From Metabacillus rhizolycopersici (GTDB lineage Bacteria; Bacillota; Bacilli; Bacillales; Bacillaceae), in assembly GCF_020075705.1 (NCBI RefSeq), contig NZ_JAIQUM010000016.1:1-64000 (forward strand): a stretch of DNA of 64,000 bases, in the 5' to 3' direction. The translations under genes were made by a program, and so were the position numbers. The notes beneath the pieces are model-generated. The model made no database searches, was not told the DNA's origin, and worked only from the letters and a program-made list of their open reading frames with translations. Of this stretch, positions 1 to 8,645 are shown in pieces. Position 1 is the stretch's first letter. Each line of letters starts with the position of its first letter.

Positions 1-76
1 TTCAGAAATGGCATAATAAAGTGAGCTAAGAGAGGTCTATCCTCATTCATTTGAGGTGAATTTCCAAGAAAATCGC

Positions 77-115
77 AAAAGAGGTTCGGAATGAAACCAT
101 TCCGAACCCCTTTTG
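77..115 (+). terminator. Terminator of an upstream gene
   Basis: A 10-bp perfect stem (83-92 with 99-108) extended by AAAAG/CTTTT on the outside. It presumably ends a gene left of the window (dapA in B. subtilis, by synteny only). The T-run is short and the A-run on the other side is similar, so it could work in both directions. Confidence 0.75.
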
Positions 116-126
116 TCGACAATCTG

Positions 127-160
127 AAAGGTCTGATACTTTAATCAGACCTTTTTATTT
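127..160 (+). terminator. Second intrinsic terminator
   Basis: AGGTCTGAT (129-137) pairs with ATCAGACCT (144-152) around a 6-base loop and is followed by TTTTTATTTT. With the hairpin at 77-115 it forms a tandem terminator before the rnjB unit. Confidence 0.75.
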
Positions 161-167
161 TGTTATA

Positions 168-340
168 GGAAACTATAAAATTCTTGTACTGTGGATAAGC
201 GCACGACATCTAGCGCAAGCGTCCGGTCCCTCTAAGATCTCTAGCCACGCATGAATTAAAGGCAAAGTACACCTTCTAGTCATGCGCGCCTTATGCCTGC
301 CTTAGGGCTGATCAAGGCGCTTGGGCTTTTGTTCTTTAAG
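168..340 (+). repeat. Interspersed repeat family A, copy A1
   Basis: Non-coding element with a left block TTGTACTGTGGATAAG, then TCTAGCGCAAGCG, and a right end GGCGCTTGGGCTTTTG. The two ends form terminal inverted repeats. Centrally CGCATGA and TCATGCG enclose AAAGGCAAAGTACACCTTCT. Other copies lie at 16457-16588, 51839-52031 and 56867-56985 (reverse), with a 3' fragment at 2311-2356. Confidence 0.85.
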
Positions 341-460
341 AGGATCTAAAAATAGAAATACCTTGACGGAAATCTTGTTGTATTTACCTAGTTTTTCTCA
401 TTTGTTCATAGATTGACGTTAACCTATTGTAATTTGAAAAACGAAACGGTGAAAATTTCC

Positions 461-490
461 TTGTATTCCAATTCTTTCATCAGGTATAAT
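461..490 (+). promoter_or_regulatory. Sigma-A promoter for rnjB
   Basis: TTGTAT (461-466), 18-base spacer, TATAAT (485-490). This places the transcript start near 497 with a leader of about 45 nt. Confidence 0.6.
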
Positions 491-541
491 GTTTCTAAGT
501 GACATTGAACGGGTACTACAATAGGGAGGATTTATGAAATC

Positions 542-2203
542 ATGGAAAAGACAGAAAATATAAAATTAATCGCGCTTGGCGGCGTAGGTGAAGTCGGCAA
601 AAATATGTTTGTAATTGAAATTAATACAGATATTTTTGTTGTTGATGCTGGGTTAATGTATCCAGAGGGTGAAATGTTAGGGATTGATATGGTTATACCA
701 GATATTACATATTTGAAAGAAAATAGAGAGCGTGTAAAAGGGGTTTTTCTAACCAACGGTCACGATGAAAATATCGGAGGGATCTTTTACCTGCTTAATA
801 ATTTAAATGTTCCTATTTATGGGACTAAACTTACCTTAGCATTAGTCGGCGAAAAAATTAAAGAAAGTCGTATGAAACAATCAATATTAGTGAAAGAAAT
901 TGAATCCGATACAGTTTTAGCTTTTTCAAGTACAAATGTAACCTTCTTTAGAACGAATCATAGTATACCAGATTCAGTTGGGATTAGCTTTTCAACGACA
1001 ATGGGGTCAATCGTACATACAGGAGACTTTAAATTTGGACAAACATCAGACCAGGGTCGTCAGATGGATATTGGGAAAATTGCCAAGATTGGTGATGAAG
1101 GTGTTTTATGCTTATTATCGGATAGTATTAATGCAGAAAAGGCTGGATTTACAGGTTCAGAATCCAGCGTTGGCGATGAAATTTCCGATGTTGTATATAG
1201 TTCCAAAGGCAGAGTCATTGTCTCGGTCTTTGCACCAAACCTCTATCGTATTCAGCAAGTAATTAATGCGGCTGTAAATAATAAGCGCAAACTTGCAGTT
1301 GTTGGTAAAAATATGAAGGATATACTAAACTTAGCTATTAATCTAGGATATATTGATGTTGAAGAAGAGTTACTCATTTCAGTTAGTGAGATCGACAAGC
1401 ATCCAATAAATGAAGTTGTTATTTTAACAACAAGCAATCAGGGGGAGCCACTTGCTGTCCTTGCTAGAATGGCAAAGCAATCTCATAAACATGTCAATAT
1501 CCGTGAAGACGATACAGTCCTTGTTGCAGCTACCCCAATTCCTGGGCAAGAGCTTGTGTTCTCAAAAACAATTGATTTGTTATTGAGAGCAGGTGCAAAT
1601 GTAGTATTCGACCAAAAGCAAATACATGTTTCTGGACATGGACATCAAGAAGAACTAAAAATGATGCTTAACTTAACAAAGCCAACATTTTTTATTCCGA
1701 TTCATGGTGAATATAAAATGCAAAAAGCACATGCAAAGTTAGCGAATCATGTAGGTATCCGTGAGGAAAACGTTTTTATCGTTGAAAAAGGTGATGTTAT
1801 TGAATTCAAAGGTGACAACGTCTATACGGGTGGTAAGGTTCCAGCAGGTAATATCTTAATCGATGGCTTAGGAATTGGTGACGTTGGCAATATTGTATTA
1901 CGTGATCGTCGCTTATTATCACAGGATGGGATTCTTATTGTTGTAGTCACTTTGGAAAAAAAGAAAAAACAAATTATTTCTGGCCCAGAGATCATTACAA
2001 GAGGTTTCGTCTATGTCCGTGAGTCAGAAGAGTTAATAAGTAACGCGACAGAAATTGTATCGAATATTGTTAATCGTAGCCTGCAAGAACATACAATTGA
2101 ATGGTCTACTTTAAAGCTGAATATAAGAGAGGCACTTAATCAATATCTCTATGAGAAAACAAAAAGAAGGCCAATGATTTTACCAATCATCATGGAAATT
2201 TGA
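542..2203 (+). CDS. rnjB: Ribonuclease J2
   Basis: Metallo-beta-lactamase/beta-CASP ribonuclease of 553 residues, the length of B. subtilis RnjB. It is the partner of RNase J1 in mRNA decay and maturation. The N-terminal ALGGVGEVGKN, VVDAGLMYPE and HTGDFKFGQ blocks and the C-terminal RNase J domain with FVYVRESEELI are intact. The metal-binding motif, normally HGHxDH in active J1, reads N72-G-H-D-E-N77 here. B. subtilis J2 already has a degenerate HGHDEN; this protein has also lost the first His, so independent nuclease activity is doubtful and a structural role with J1 is more likely. GGGAGG (524-529) is 12 bases from ATG 542 and only 4 from ATG 534, which opens a 9-codon ORF in another frame. 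Orthologue alignment favours 542. Confidence 0.95.
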   Translation: MEKTENIKLIALGGVGEVGKNMFVIEINTDIFVVDAGLMYPEGEMLGIDMVIPDITYLKENRERVKGVFLTNGHDENIGGIFYLLNNLNVPIYGTKLTLALVGEKIKESRMKQSILVKEIESDTVLAFSSTNVTFFRTNHSIPDSVGISFSTTMGSIVHTGDFKFGQTSDQGRQMDIGKIAKIGDEGVLCLLSDSINAEKAGFTGSESSVGDEISDVVYSSKGRVIVSVFAPNLYRIQQVINAAVNNKRKLAVVGKNMKDILNLAINLGYIDVEEELLISVSEIDKHPINEVVILTTSNQGEPLAVLARMAKQSHKHVNIREDDTVLVAATPIPGQELVFSKTIDLLLRAGANVVFDQKQIHVSGHGHQEELKMMLNLTKPTFFIPIHGEYKMQKAHAKLANHVGIREENVFIVEKGDVIEFKGDNVYTGGKVPAGNILIDGLGIGDVGNIVLRDRRLLSQDGILIVVVTLEKKKKQIISGPEIITRGFVYVRESEELISNATEIVSNIVNRSLQEHTIEWSTLKLNIREALNQYLYEKTKRRPMILPIIMEI

Positions 2204-2274
2204 CGGAACAAAACTGTACATCTTTATATTAATATAAGTATAGCCAAGAAATTTGCTAAAATAGTTAAAATTAG

Positions 2275-2308
2275 AAAAGCGTTGATCATATGGTCAATGC
2301 TTTTTTTT
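2275..2308 (+). terminator. rnjB terminator
   Basis: GCGTTGATC (2279-2287) pairs with GGTCAATGC (2292-2300) with two G-U pairs, followed by eight T. Confidence 0.85.
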
Positions 2309-2310
2309 AA

Positions 2311-2356
2311 CGTTTATTTGCCCGAGACCAATCAAGGCACTTGCACTTTTGTTCAA
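2311..2356 (+). repeat. Family A repeat, 3' fragment
   Basis: TTTATTTGCCCGAGACCAAT followed by CAAGGCACTTGCACTTTTG matches the right end of copy A4 (56867-56985, reverse) with a few changes. The left half is missing. Confidence 0.6.
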
Positions 2357-2365
2357 AGATAAGAA

Positions 2366-2397
2366 TGGGGGGATAAAGAAAACTCCCACTGATGGTA
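2366..2397 (+). repeat. Family B repeat, 3' fragment
   Basis: GGGATAAAGAAAACTCCCAC followed by TGATGG resembles the 3' ends of the family B elements at 28275-28418 and 42723-42868. It lies directly after a family A fragment. Confidence 0.4.
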
Positions 2398-2487
2398 GTC
2401 TAGCTTTATGTTAAGGTTACTCCGCTCTTCTTTTTCGCATGAAATCACTAAGGTTGTAAATACTACAAGGAGATTGAATTAGAAAGG

Positions 2488-3243
2488 ATGGAAAACATGA
2501 CGAATCGTGATGATTACATACAAAGTAATGAACAAAATGATGGCCCAGAGAATCAAGAAGGTAAGGAATCTTCAATTGTAGAGAAGATTCAGCAATTGGG
2601 CCAAACAAATGTGCCGCAAATGGGCCAAGATTCAAAAATTCATTGTTTAACAATTGTTGGACAAATTGAAGGCCATATCCAGCTTCCACCTCAAAATAAA
2701 ACAACGAAATATGAACATGTAATTCCCCAAATCGTAGCAATTGAACAAAATCCTAATATTGAAGGCTTATTAGTCATTTTAAATACTGTTGGCGGGGATG
2801 TGGAAGCAGGTCTGGCAATTGCTGAGATGCTTTCCTCTATTTCAAAACCAACAGTGTCTATTGTTCTTGGCGGAGGCCACTCAATTGGGGTCCCAATCGC
2901 CGTTTCATGTAATTATTCATTTATCGTTGAATCAGCAACGATGACAATACATCCAGTTAGATTAACAGGTTTAGTTATTGGGGTCCCGCAAACGTTTGAG
3001 TATTTAGATAAGATGCAAGAGCGAGTGATAAATTTTGTTACAAAGAATTCAAATATTACGGAAGAAAAGTTTAAAGAACTAATGCTTTCAAAGGGGAATT
3101 TAACTCGAGATATCGGAACTAACGTAGTGGGACCAGATGCAGTAGAATACGGGTTAATTGATGAAGTTGGAGGAATCGGTCAAGCGATTCAAAAGCTGAA
3201 TAGTTTTCTCGATAAATCAGATGAAGAGCAGGTGCTGCAATGA
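2488..3243 (+). CDS. tepA: ClpP-like protease TepA
   Basis: ClpP/crotonase-fold serine protease of the TepA (translocation-enhancing) family, 251 residues. B. subtilis TepA has been linked to secretion of pre-proteins and to degradation of spore proteins. Highly conserved blocks are [40 protein letters not shown], the catalytic-serine region [13 protein letters not shown] and [21 protein letters not shown] 2497 is a real alternative start: AGAAAGG (2481-2487) is 9 bases from it, while 2488 would use AAGGAGA (2467-2473) at a long spacing. It overlaps ylzJ by four bases (ATGA), so the two are translationally coupled. Confidence 0.93.
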   Translation: MENMTNRDDYIQSNEQNDGPENQEGKESSIVEKIQQLGQTNVPQMGQDSKIHCLTIVGQIEGHIQLPPQNKTTKYEHVIPQIVAIEQNPNIEGLLVILNTVGGDVEAGLAIAEMLSSISKPTVSIVLGGGHSIGVPIAVSCNYSFIVESATMTIHPVRLTGLVIGVPQTFEYLDKMQERVINFVTKNSNITEEKFKELMLSKGNLTRDIGTNVVGPDAVEYGLIDEVGGIGQAIQKLNSFLDKSDEEQVLQ

Positions 3244-3464
3244 TCTTTTATACGACGATGCCAGAAGAGTTGATGTTCCCTACATTAGATGATGAATATG
3301 CAAAACAAACAGTCGTTGAAATGAATGGTGTTCCTCTTCTTGTCCAAACAACGGTCGATTCCCAATATGAAATTGTTAGGGTGCTTAGTAGCGATCCTCA
3401 ACATTTTCTTGATAATCAATACTGCCCAGGGCAAAAAATTACCATGTCCATTTCTACCAACTAA
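3240..3464 (+). CDS. ylzJ: YlzJ-like small protein
   Basis: A 74-residue cytosolic protein of the YlzJ-like family, always found next to tepA in Bacilli; function unknown. No signal peptide or membrane segment is seen. It starts inside the tepA stop codon (ATGA overlap), and its transcript ends at the hairpin at 3497. Assignment rests on size, position and the MPEELMFP... start. Confidence 0.85.
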   Translation: MIFYTTMPEELMFPTLDDEYAKQTVVEMNGVPLLVQTTVDSQYEIVRVLSSDPQHFLDNQYCPGQKITMSISTN

Positions 3465-3496
3465 GATAATTATGGTATAATAAGAAAATAATGATA

Positions 3497-3526
3497 AAAG
3501 CAGCCTGATTTGGCTGCTTTCTTTAT
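3497..3526 (+). terminator. tepA-ylzJ terminator
   Basis: AAAGCAGCC (3497-3505) and GGCTGCTTT (3512-3520) form a perfect 9-bp stem with loop TGATTT, followed by CTTTATT. Confidence 0.85.
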
Positions 3527-3707
3527 TACTTAAGAAAATATAAGTTTTTAACTTAGTTTCTTGTCTTATGCAAATGACTTAGCCCCTCTCAATAATAATA
3601 ATCGTTGAACTTTTAGAAAAGGACAATCATCTCTGTTAAAGCCATGGCAAAAAGAGTTATAAACTTATCTTATTTTATTAGAACAAATTTACATAGGTGT
3701 GATATGA

Positions 3708-6098
3708 ATGGTGAAACGAAAAAGAAAACGAAGAAAATCAGCGGATGATTGGAAAAAAACGTTAAAGTTTGAGCTTGCAGGATTAATTATTCTAGCGGTT
3801 GCTCTCATTGCAATTTCAAAGCTTGGATTTGTTGGAACGACAATCGTCCATTTATTCCGTTTTTTTAGCGGGGAATGGTATATGCTCTTCTTAATAGGAA
3901 TCGTCATATTTTCCCTCTATTTAATTTGGAAACGTCAAATCCCAATGCTATTTACTAGACAAATGATTGGGATCTATTGTGTAACAGCCTCCCTGTTATT
4001 ATTAAGTCATGTGACTCTTTTCAAAATGTTATCACATAATGGTACATTTGCTACACCAAGCGTACTCTCGAACACATTTGAATTATTTTGGATGGATGTA
4101 AAGGGAGAGGTAAGTACGGTTGATTTAGGTGGAGGAATGTTTGGAGCACTGTTTTTTGCAGCTTCATATTATTTATTCGCAGAAGCTGGCTCAAGAATCA
4201 TCGCGATTGTCTTAATTGTAATCGGGATTATTTTGATTACCGGTCGATCGCTTCAAGTAACATTAGCCAAAGTTTTAGTACCTGTAGGAAACGTGTTGAA
4301 AAATCAAATCATCGGATTTATAGAAGATATGAAAAGCTTGCCAAAAGCTTTAAAGCGAAAGCGAGCCACACAAAAACAAAGTAAGAAAGAAAAAGTAGCG
4401 GAGAAGGCAAACAAAAAAGATTTAGAAATTGTTGATGACCAAGATGACCTCCAGCCAATTATCTCAAGTTTTTCTGACCATGGGGAAGCCGAAAGTCAGG
4501 AAATGATTATTCACACAATGGATGAAGATCAACATCAAAAAGTAGATGCCGCGAATGTGGCGAACACGATGCAAAGTACGAAGCAAAAAACGAAAGACGC
4601 AACACCAGCCGACCCACCTCAAGAAAAAGTGGTGCTCCAGCCGATGACGTTTGTAGAAATAGAGAACAAAGACTATGAATTACCTCCAATTGAATTATTA
4701 CATGCGCCAAAACATAATGCTCAAAGTGCAGATAAGAAAAATATTTATGAAAATGCAAGAAAGCTTGAAAAAACATTTCAAAGCTTTGGTGTAAAAGCGA
4801 AGGTTACACAAGTACATTTAGGACCAGCTGTTACAAAATATGAAGTGTATCCGGATGTTGGGGTTAAAGTTAGTAAGATTGTCAATTTAAGTGATGACAT
4901 AGCACTTGCACTAGCTGCAAAAGGTATTCGAATTGAGGCTCCCATTCCAGGGAAATCTGCTGTTGGTATTGAGGTGCCAAATTCGGAAGTTGCCATGGTT
5001 TCATTGAGAGAGGTACTAGAGTCGAAAGCGAATGATCGACCTGAAGCGAAGCTATTAATTGGGCTAGGACGAGATATTTCAGGAGATGCAGTATTAGCAG
5101 AACTAAATAAAATGCCACATTTACTTGTTGCAGGTGCGACTGGGAGTGGGAAAAGTGTTTGTATAAATGGTATTATCACAAGTATTTTAATGCGTGCGAA
5201 GCCACATGAAGTTAAGCTGATGATGATTGACCCCAAAATGGTAGAACTCAATGTGTATAATGGAGTCCCACATTTGCTAGCACCTGTTGTAACAGATCCG
5301 AAAAAAGCATCGCAAGCGTTGAAAAAAGTAGTGAATGAAATGGAACGTCGTTATGAGTTATTTTCACATACTGGAACAAGAAACATCGAGGGCTATAACG
5401 AAATTATAAGAAGGAATAATCGTAAGGAAGAAGCGAAGCAGCCTGAAATCCCATACATCGTTGTCATTGTTGATGAGTTAGCAGATTTAATGATGGTTGC
5501 ATCTAGTGATGTTGAAGACTCCATTACAAGATTATCACAAATGGCACGTGCTGCCGGAATTCATTTAATTATTGCAACACAACGTCCATCTGTTGATGTT
5601 ATTACAGGAGTCATTAAAGCGAATATTCCATCTAGGATTGCCTTTAGTGTCTCGTCCCAAACAGATTCTAGAACCATTCTAGATATGGGTGGAGCGGAAA
5701 AGCTCTTAGGTAGAGGCGATATGCTCTTTTTACCTGTTGGTTCATCAAAACCAGTCCGTGTACAAGGGGCATTTTTATCTGATGAGGAAGTGGAAGAAAC
5801 AGTTGATTTTGTTATTGCTCAACAAAAAGCTCAATATCAAGAAGAAATGATTCCAACCGATATCGTAGAAACCAAAAGTGAAGTTCAGGATGATCTATAT
5901 CAAGATGCCGTCCAACTTGTCGTTGACATGCAAACAGCATCTGTCTCAATGTTACAAAGACGTTTTCGTGTCGGTTATACGCGAGCAGCAAGATTAATCG
6001 ATGCAATGGAGGAAAGAGGAGTTGTTGGTCCTTATGAAGGGAGCAAACCTCGAGATGTCCTAATCGCTAAAGACAATCATGATGAATTAACCTCATAA
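3708..6098 (+). CDS. ftsK: FtsK/SpoIIIE DNA translocase
   Basis: Septum-located, ATP-driven double-strand DNA pump of 796 residues that moves the chromosome through the closing septum; in B. subtilis SpoIIIE fills the forespore. The basic N-terminus is followed by about four membrane segments (roughly residues 22-42, 58-75, 86-105 and 138-180), then a charged linker (about 215-330). Next come the motor domain with Walker A GATGSGKS at 476-483 and the [11 protein letters not shown]alker B region. The C-terminal winged-helix gamma domain ([20 protein letters not shown]) reads DNA polarity sequences. Ribosome-binding site AGGTGTG is weak. It is followed by its own terminator. Confidence 0.95.
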   Translation: MVKRKRKRRKSADDWKKTLKFELAGLIILAVALIAISKLGFVGTTIVHLFRFFSGEWYMLFLIGIVIFSLYLIWKRQIPMLFTRQMIGIYCVTASLLLLSHVTLFKMLSHNGTFATPSVLSNTFELFWMDVKGEVSTVDLGGGMFGALFFAASYYLFAEAGSRIIAIVLIVIGIILITGRSLQVTLAKVLVPVGNVLKNQIIGFIEDMKSLPKALKRKRATQKQSKKEKVAEKANKKDLEIVDDQDDLQPIISSFSDHGEAESQEMIIHTMDEDQHQKVDAANVANTMQSTKQKTKDATPADPPQEKVVLQPMTFVEIENKDYELPPIELLHAPKHNAQSADKKNIYENARKLEKTFQSFGVKAKVTQVHLGPAVTKYEVYPDVGVKVSKIVNLSDDIALALAAKGIRIEAPIPGKSAVGIEVPNSEVAMVSLREVLESKANDRPEAKLLIGLGRDISGDAVLAELNKMPHLLVAGATGSGKSVCINGIITSILMRAKPHEVKLMMIDPKMVELNVYNGVPHLLAPVVTDPKKASQALKKVVNEMERRYELFSHTGTRNIEGYNEIIRRNNRKEEAKQPEIPYIVVIVDELADLMMVASSDVEDSITRLSQMARAAGIHLIIATQRPSVDVITGVIKANIPSRIAFSVSSQTDSRTILDMGGAEKLLGRGDMLFLPVGSSKPVRVQGAFLSDEEVEETVDFVIAQQKAQYQEEMIPTDIVETKSEVQDDLYQDAVQLVVDMQTASVSMLQRRFRVGYTRAARLIDAMEERGVVGPYEGSKPRDVLIAKDNHDELTS

Positions 6099-6109
6099 TG
6101 GATATAACT

Positions 6110-6156
6110 AAACAGAGTATGATGTAAGATAAAATCATATTCTGTTTATTTTTTTT
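6110..6156 (+). terminator. ftsK terminator
   Basis: A 14-bp stem, AAACAGAGTATGAT (6110-6123) with ATCATATTCTGTTT (6134-6147), followed by a long T-run. Confidence 0.9.
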
Positions 6157-6337
6157 ACGGAGCATTTTATTTTGGATTTGAGAAACGATGCTAAAACCGA
6201 ACAATAGGTGATGAAACTCCCGATAATAACAAGATAATATTATTATTTTCTCTTTATTTCGACAAAAATAATTAGATTCTATTTATTTCTACTTAAAAAC
6301 ATGATATAGTATCTTGGATTAGAGATAGGGGTATAAC

Positions 6338-6351
6338 ATCAGAGGTCTGAT
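6338..6351. promoter_or_regulatory. Candidate operator dyad before ymfC
   Basis: ATCAGA-GG-TCTGAT is a perfect inverted repeat about 30 bases downstream of a TATAGT hexamer (6305-6310) and 34 bases before the ymfC start. GntR-family regulators often bind such dyads and control themselves. Role is inferred from position and symmetry only. Confidence 0.4.
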
Positions 6352-6385
6352 CTCTTGTACATAGCGGATAAGTTGGAGGCAACGA

Positions 6386-7111
6386 ATGAGCATAAAATCT
6401 GACAATCGACATTTGTATTTACAAGTTATTGATAAAATTAAAGAAGACATTGATAGTGGTACATACAAGGAAAAGGAAAAACTTCCATCTGAATTTGAAC
6501 TGTCAAAAAGCTTAGGTGTCAGTAGAGCAACTTTACGAGAAGCACTCCGAATTTTAGAGGAAGAAAACGTAATCATAAGAAGGCATGGTGTTGGTACATT
6601 TGTAAACTCAAAGCCGCGTTTCACTTCAGGTATCGAACAATTGGATAGTGTAACAGGAATGATTGAAAAAGCAAACCTTACACCTGGTACCATATTTCTT
6701 TCATCATCGATAACTGGCGCTACAGAAGATGATGTGAAAGGATTTAGATGTGAAATTGAAGAGGAAATCTTCCAATTAGAGAGAGTACGAACAGCAAATT
6801 GTGAACCAGTGGTTTATTGTTTAGATAAAATTCCTACATATATTTTGCCGGAAACGTTTGATCATGAGCAGGAATCGTTATTTAAATTATTAGAGGAAAA
6901 AGCAAATATTTATATTAGTTATGCTGTCACACATATCGATCCAATTGGCTATCATGAGAAAATTTCTCCGATTTTGCAATGTGATCCGGAAACGTCTTTA
7001 CTTTTGTTAAAGCAAATGCATTTTGATGCTCAAGATCGTCCAGTATTATATTCATTAAACTATTTTAGAGCAGACCACTTTAGTTTTCATGTTGTAAGAA
7101 AACGGTTATAA
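6386..7111 (+). CDS. ymfC: GntR/HutC-family transcription regulator
   Basis: A 241-residue DNA-binding regulator. It has an N-terminal winged helix-turn-helix (about residues 10-75, with [20 protein letters not shown] and the wing RRHGVGTFV) and a C-terminal UTRA-type ligand domain (about 90-235). GGAGG (6375-6379) lies 6 bases before ATG. In B. subtilis ymfC also follows the DNA translocase gene and is followed by ymfD. Here a BMP/ABC nucleoside importer lies in between, which suggests but does not prove that YmfC controls it. Effector unknown. Confidence 0.88.
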   Translation: MSIKSDNRHLYLQVIDKIKEDIDSGTYKEKEKLPSEFELSKSLGVSRATLREALRILEEENVIIRRHGVGTFVNSKPRFTSGIEQLDSVTGMIEKANLTPGTIFLSSSITGATEDDVKGFRCEIEEEIFQLERVRTANCEPVVYCLDKIPTYILPETFDHEQESLFKLLEEKANIYISYAVTHIDPIGYHEKISPILQCDPETSLLLLKQMHFDAQDRPVLYSLNYFRADHFSFHVVRKRL

Positions 7112-7306
7112 GTAAATAATAGACAATATAACGTTGTAGGGGATTACACTATATGGGGAAATACGCTTCACGTCCAAATGTGTATCACTATAATGTTGTT
7201 TTCAATGATTGTTGAGTACAATCGTACGATAGGGAGGTGATTGTGCTCGAAAATGCTGGTTAGGGTTTAAACAAATACTTAATTTAATGAATAGGGGGAA
7301 ATACTG
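7112..7306 (+). promoter_or_regulatory. Leader and candidate promoter of nupN
   Basis: TATAAT at 7189-7194 is a likely -10; its -35 (TTCACG 7168-7173, 15-base spacer) is poor. Downstream lie the palindrome ATCGTACGAT (7221-7230) and GGGAGGTGA (7232-7240). Two tiny ORFs follow: TTG 7240 (9 codons) and GTG 7242 (6 codons). The translation signal belongs to neither ymfC nor nupN, so a leader peptide is possible. Confidence 0.4.
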
Positions 7307-8380
7307 ATGAAGAAAAAAAGTGGAATAGCATTATCTTTAGTACTAGCTGCTGGTACGTTATTAGCGGGTTGTGGGGCCGGTGCTGATAAGAAAGAAGAAG
7401 CTGGTGGAAAAGATGCACAAGATGCATTCTCAATTGCAATGGTAACGGATGAAGGTGGAGTTGACGATAAATCATTCAACCAATCTGCATGGGAAGGTAT
7501 TCAAGAATACGGTAAAGCAAACGACCTTGAAAAGGGCAAAGGTGGTTATAATTACCTACAATCTGCAAATGATGCGGATTATGCGACAAACTTAAATACA
7601 CTTGTTCGTAATGACTTTGATTTAATCTATGGAGTTGGTTATAAATTACAAGGTGCGATTGATGAAATCGCAGGTCAACAAAAAAATGCACACTTCGTTA
7701 TTGTTGATAGTGTTGTTGAACAACCAAACGTTGTCAGCCTAACTTTTAAAGAGAATGAAGGTTCATACTTAGCTGGGGTTGTTGCTGGTTTAACAACGAA
7801 AACAAATAAAATTGGTTTCGTTGGTGGTATAGAGTCTGATTTAATCACAAAGTTTGAAGTTGGTTTTATTGAAGGTGTAAAAGCGGTAAATCCTAATGCA
7901 AATGTTGACGTTCAATACGCTGGATCGTTTACAGCAGCTGATAAAGGTAAAGCGATTGCTTCTAGTATGTACGGTGCTGGTATAGACATTATTTATCATG
8001 CAGCAGGCGGTAGTGGTAATGGTGTATTCTCTGAAGCGATTGACTTAAAAGTAAAAAATCCAGATCGTGAACTTTGGGTAATCGGTGTTGATAAAGACCA
8101 ATATGAAGATGGTAACGGTAAGACAAAAGCTGGTGAAGAGTTTAATATTACTTTAACTTCAATGGTGAAACGTGTAGACGTTGCTGTTAAAGACCTTGCT
8201 GAAAAAGCTAAAACTGGTGAATTCCCAGGTGGAGAAGTGCTTGAATATGGAATTGAAGAAGATGCAATCGGTATTGCACCTGCTCCACATGATGAACATT
8301 TATCAGAAGAGGTAAAGACGAAAGTAGCAGAATATCAAGAGAAAATTCTTAAGGGTGAAATTGTAGTACCTACAAAATAA
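7307..8380 (+). CDS. nupN: BMP-family nucleoside-binding lipoprotein
   Basis: Substrate-binding lipoprotein of 357 residues for an ABC nucleoside importer (B. subtilis NupN/YufN). The signal peptide ends in lipobox LLAGC, with lipidated Cys22, followed by a flexible Gly/Lys/Glu linker. The Bmp fold follows: MVTDEGGVDDKSFNQSAWEG, LIYGVGYKLQGAI, GIESDLITKFEVGFIEGVK and GVDKDQYE. GGGGG-type ribosome site (7293-7297) precedes ATG. It is the first gene of the import unit, separated from the ATPase gene by 265 bases with two strong hairpins. This would let the binding protein be made in excess over the membrane parts. Confidence 0.92.
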   Translation: MKKKSGIALSLVLAAGTLLAGCGAGADKKEEAGGKDAQDAFSIAMVTDEGGVDDKSFNQSAWEGIQEYGKANDLEKGKGGYNYLQSANDADYATNLNTLVRNDFDLIYGVGYKLQGAIDEIAGQQKNAHFVIVDSVVEQPNVVSLTFKENEGSYLAGVVAGLTTKTNKIGFVGGIESDLITKFEVGFIEGVKAVNPNANVDVQYAGSFTAADKGKAIASSMYGAGIDIIYHAAGGSGNGVFSEAIDLKVKNPDRELWVIGVDKDQYEDGNGKTKAGEEFNITLTSMVKRVDVAVKDLAEKAKTGEFPGGEVLEYGIEEDAIGIAPAPHDEHLSEEVKTKVAEYQEKILKGEIVVPTK

Positions 8381-8390
8381 GAGAGAAAGT

Positions 8391-8504
8391 ACAAAGGGGA
8401 CGACTTAATAAAAATTGTCAGAACCTCTAGCATATAGAAGATGGGATCCAGCCATTATTTTCTTGTCATTGTTAGAGAGATCTGTACAATTAAGTCGCCC
8501 CTTT
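8391..8504. repeat. Long palindromic element between nupN and nupO
   Basis: AAAGGGGACGACTTAAT (8393-8409) pairs with ATTAAGTCGCCCCTTT (8489-8504). Inner helices AATTGT-CAGA/TCTGT-ACAATT and CTCTAGC/GTTAGAG continue it. The ends resemble those of the palindrome after rodZ (19627-19732). It may act as an intercistronic processing or stabilising structure, or be a REP/MITE-like insertion. Confidence 0.7.
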
Positions 8505-8512
8505 CTTCCTGA

Positions 8513-8568
8513 AAATCGGTAAATGCAAATATTCTAACTCTTTAGATTATTTGCATTTGGTGATTTTT
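8513..8568 (+). terminator. Internal terminator or attenuator before nupO
   Basis: AAATCGGTAAATGCAAAT (8513-8530) pairs with ATTTGCATTTGGTGATTT (8549-8566), then TT-AA. It lies inside the nup unit, so it is probably a partial terminator that lowers nupOPQ relative to nupN. Confidence 0.6.
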
Positions 8569-8645
8569 AACCAAACTATTATTAAATATACAAAAATGAA
8601 TTTAATATAATCTTCATTTTGTTCAGGAAAAAGGAGTGAATAAGC

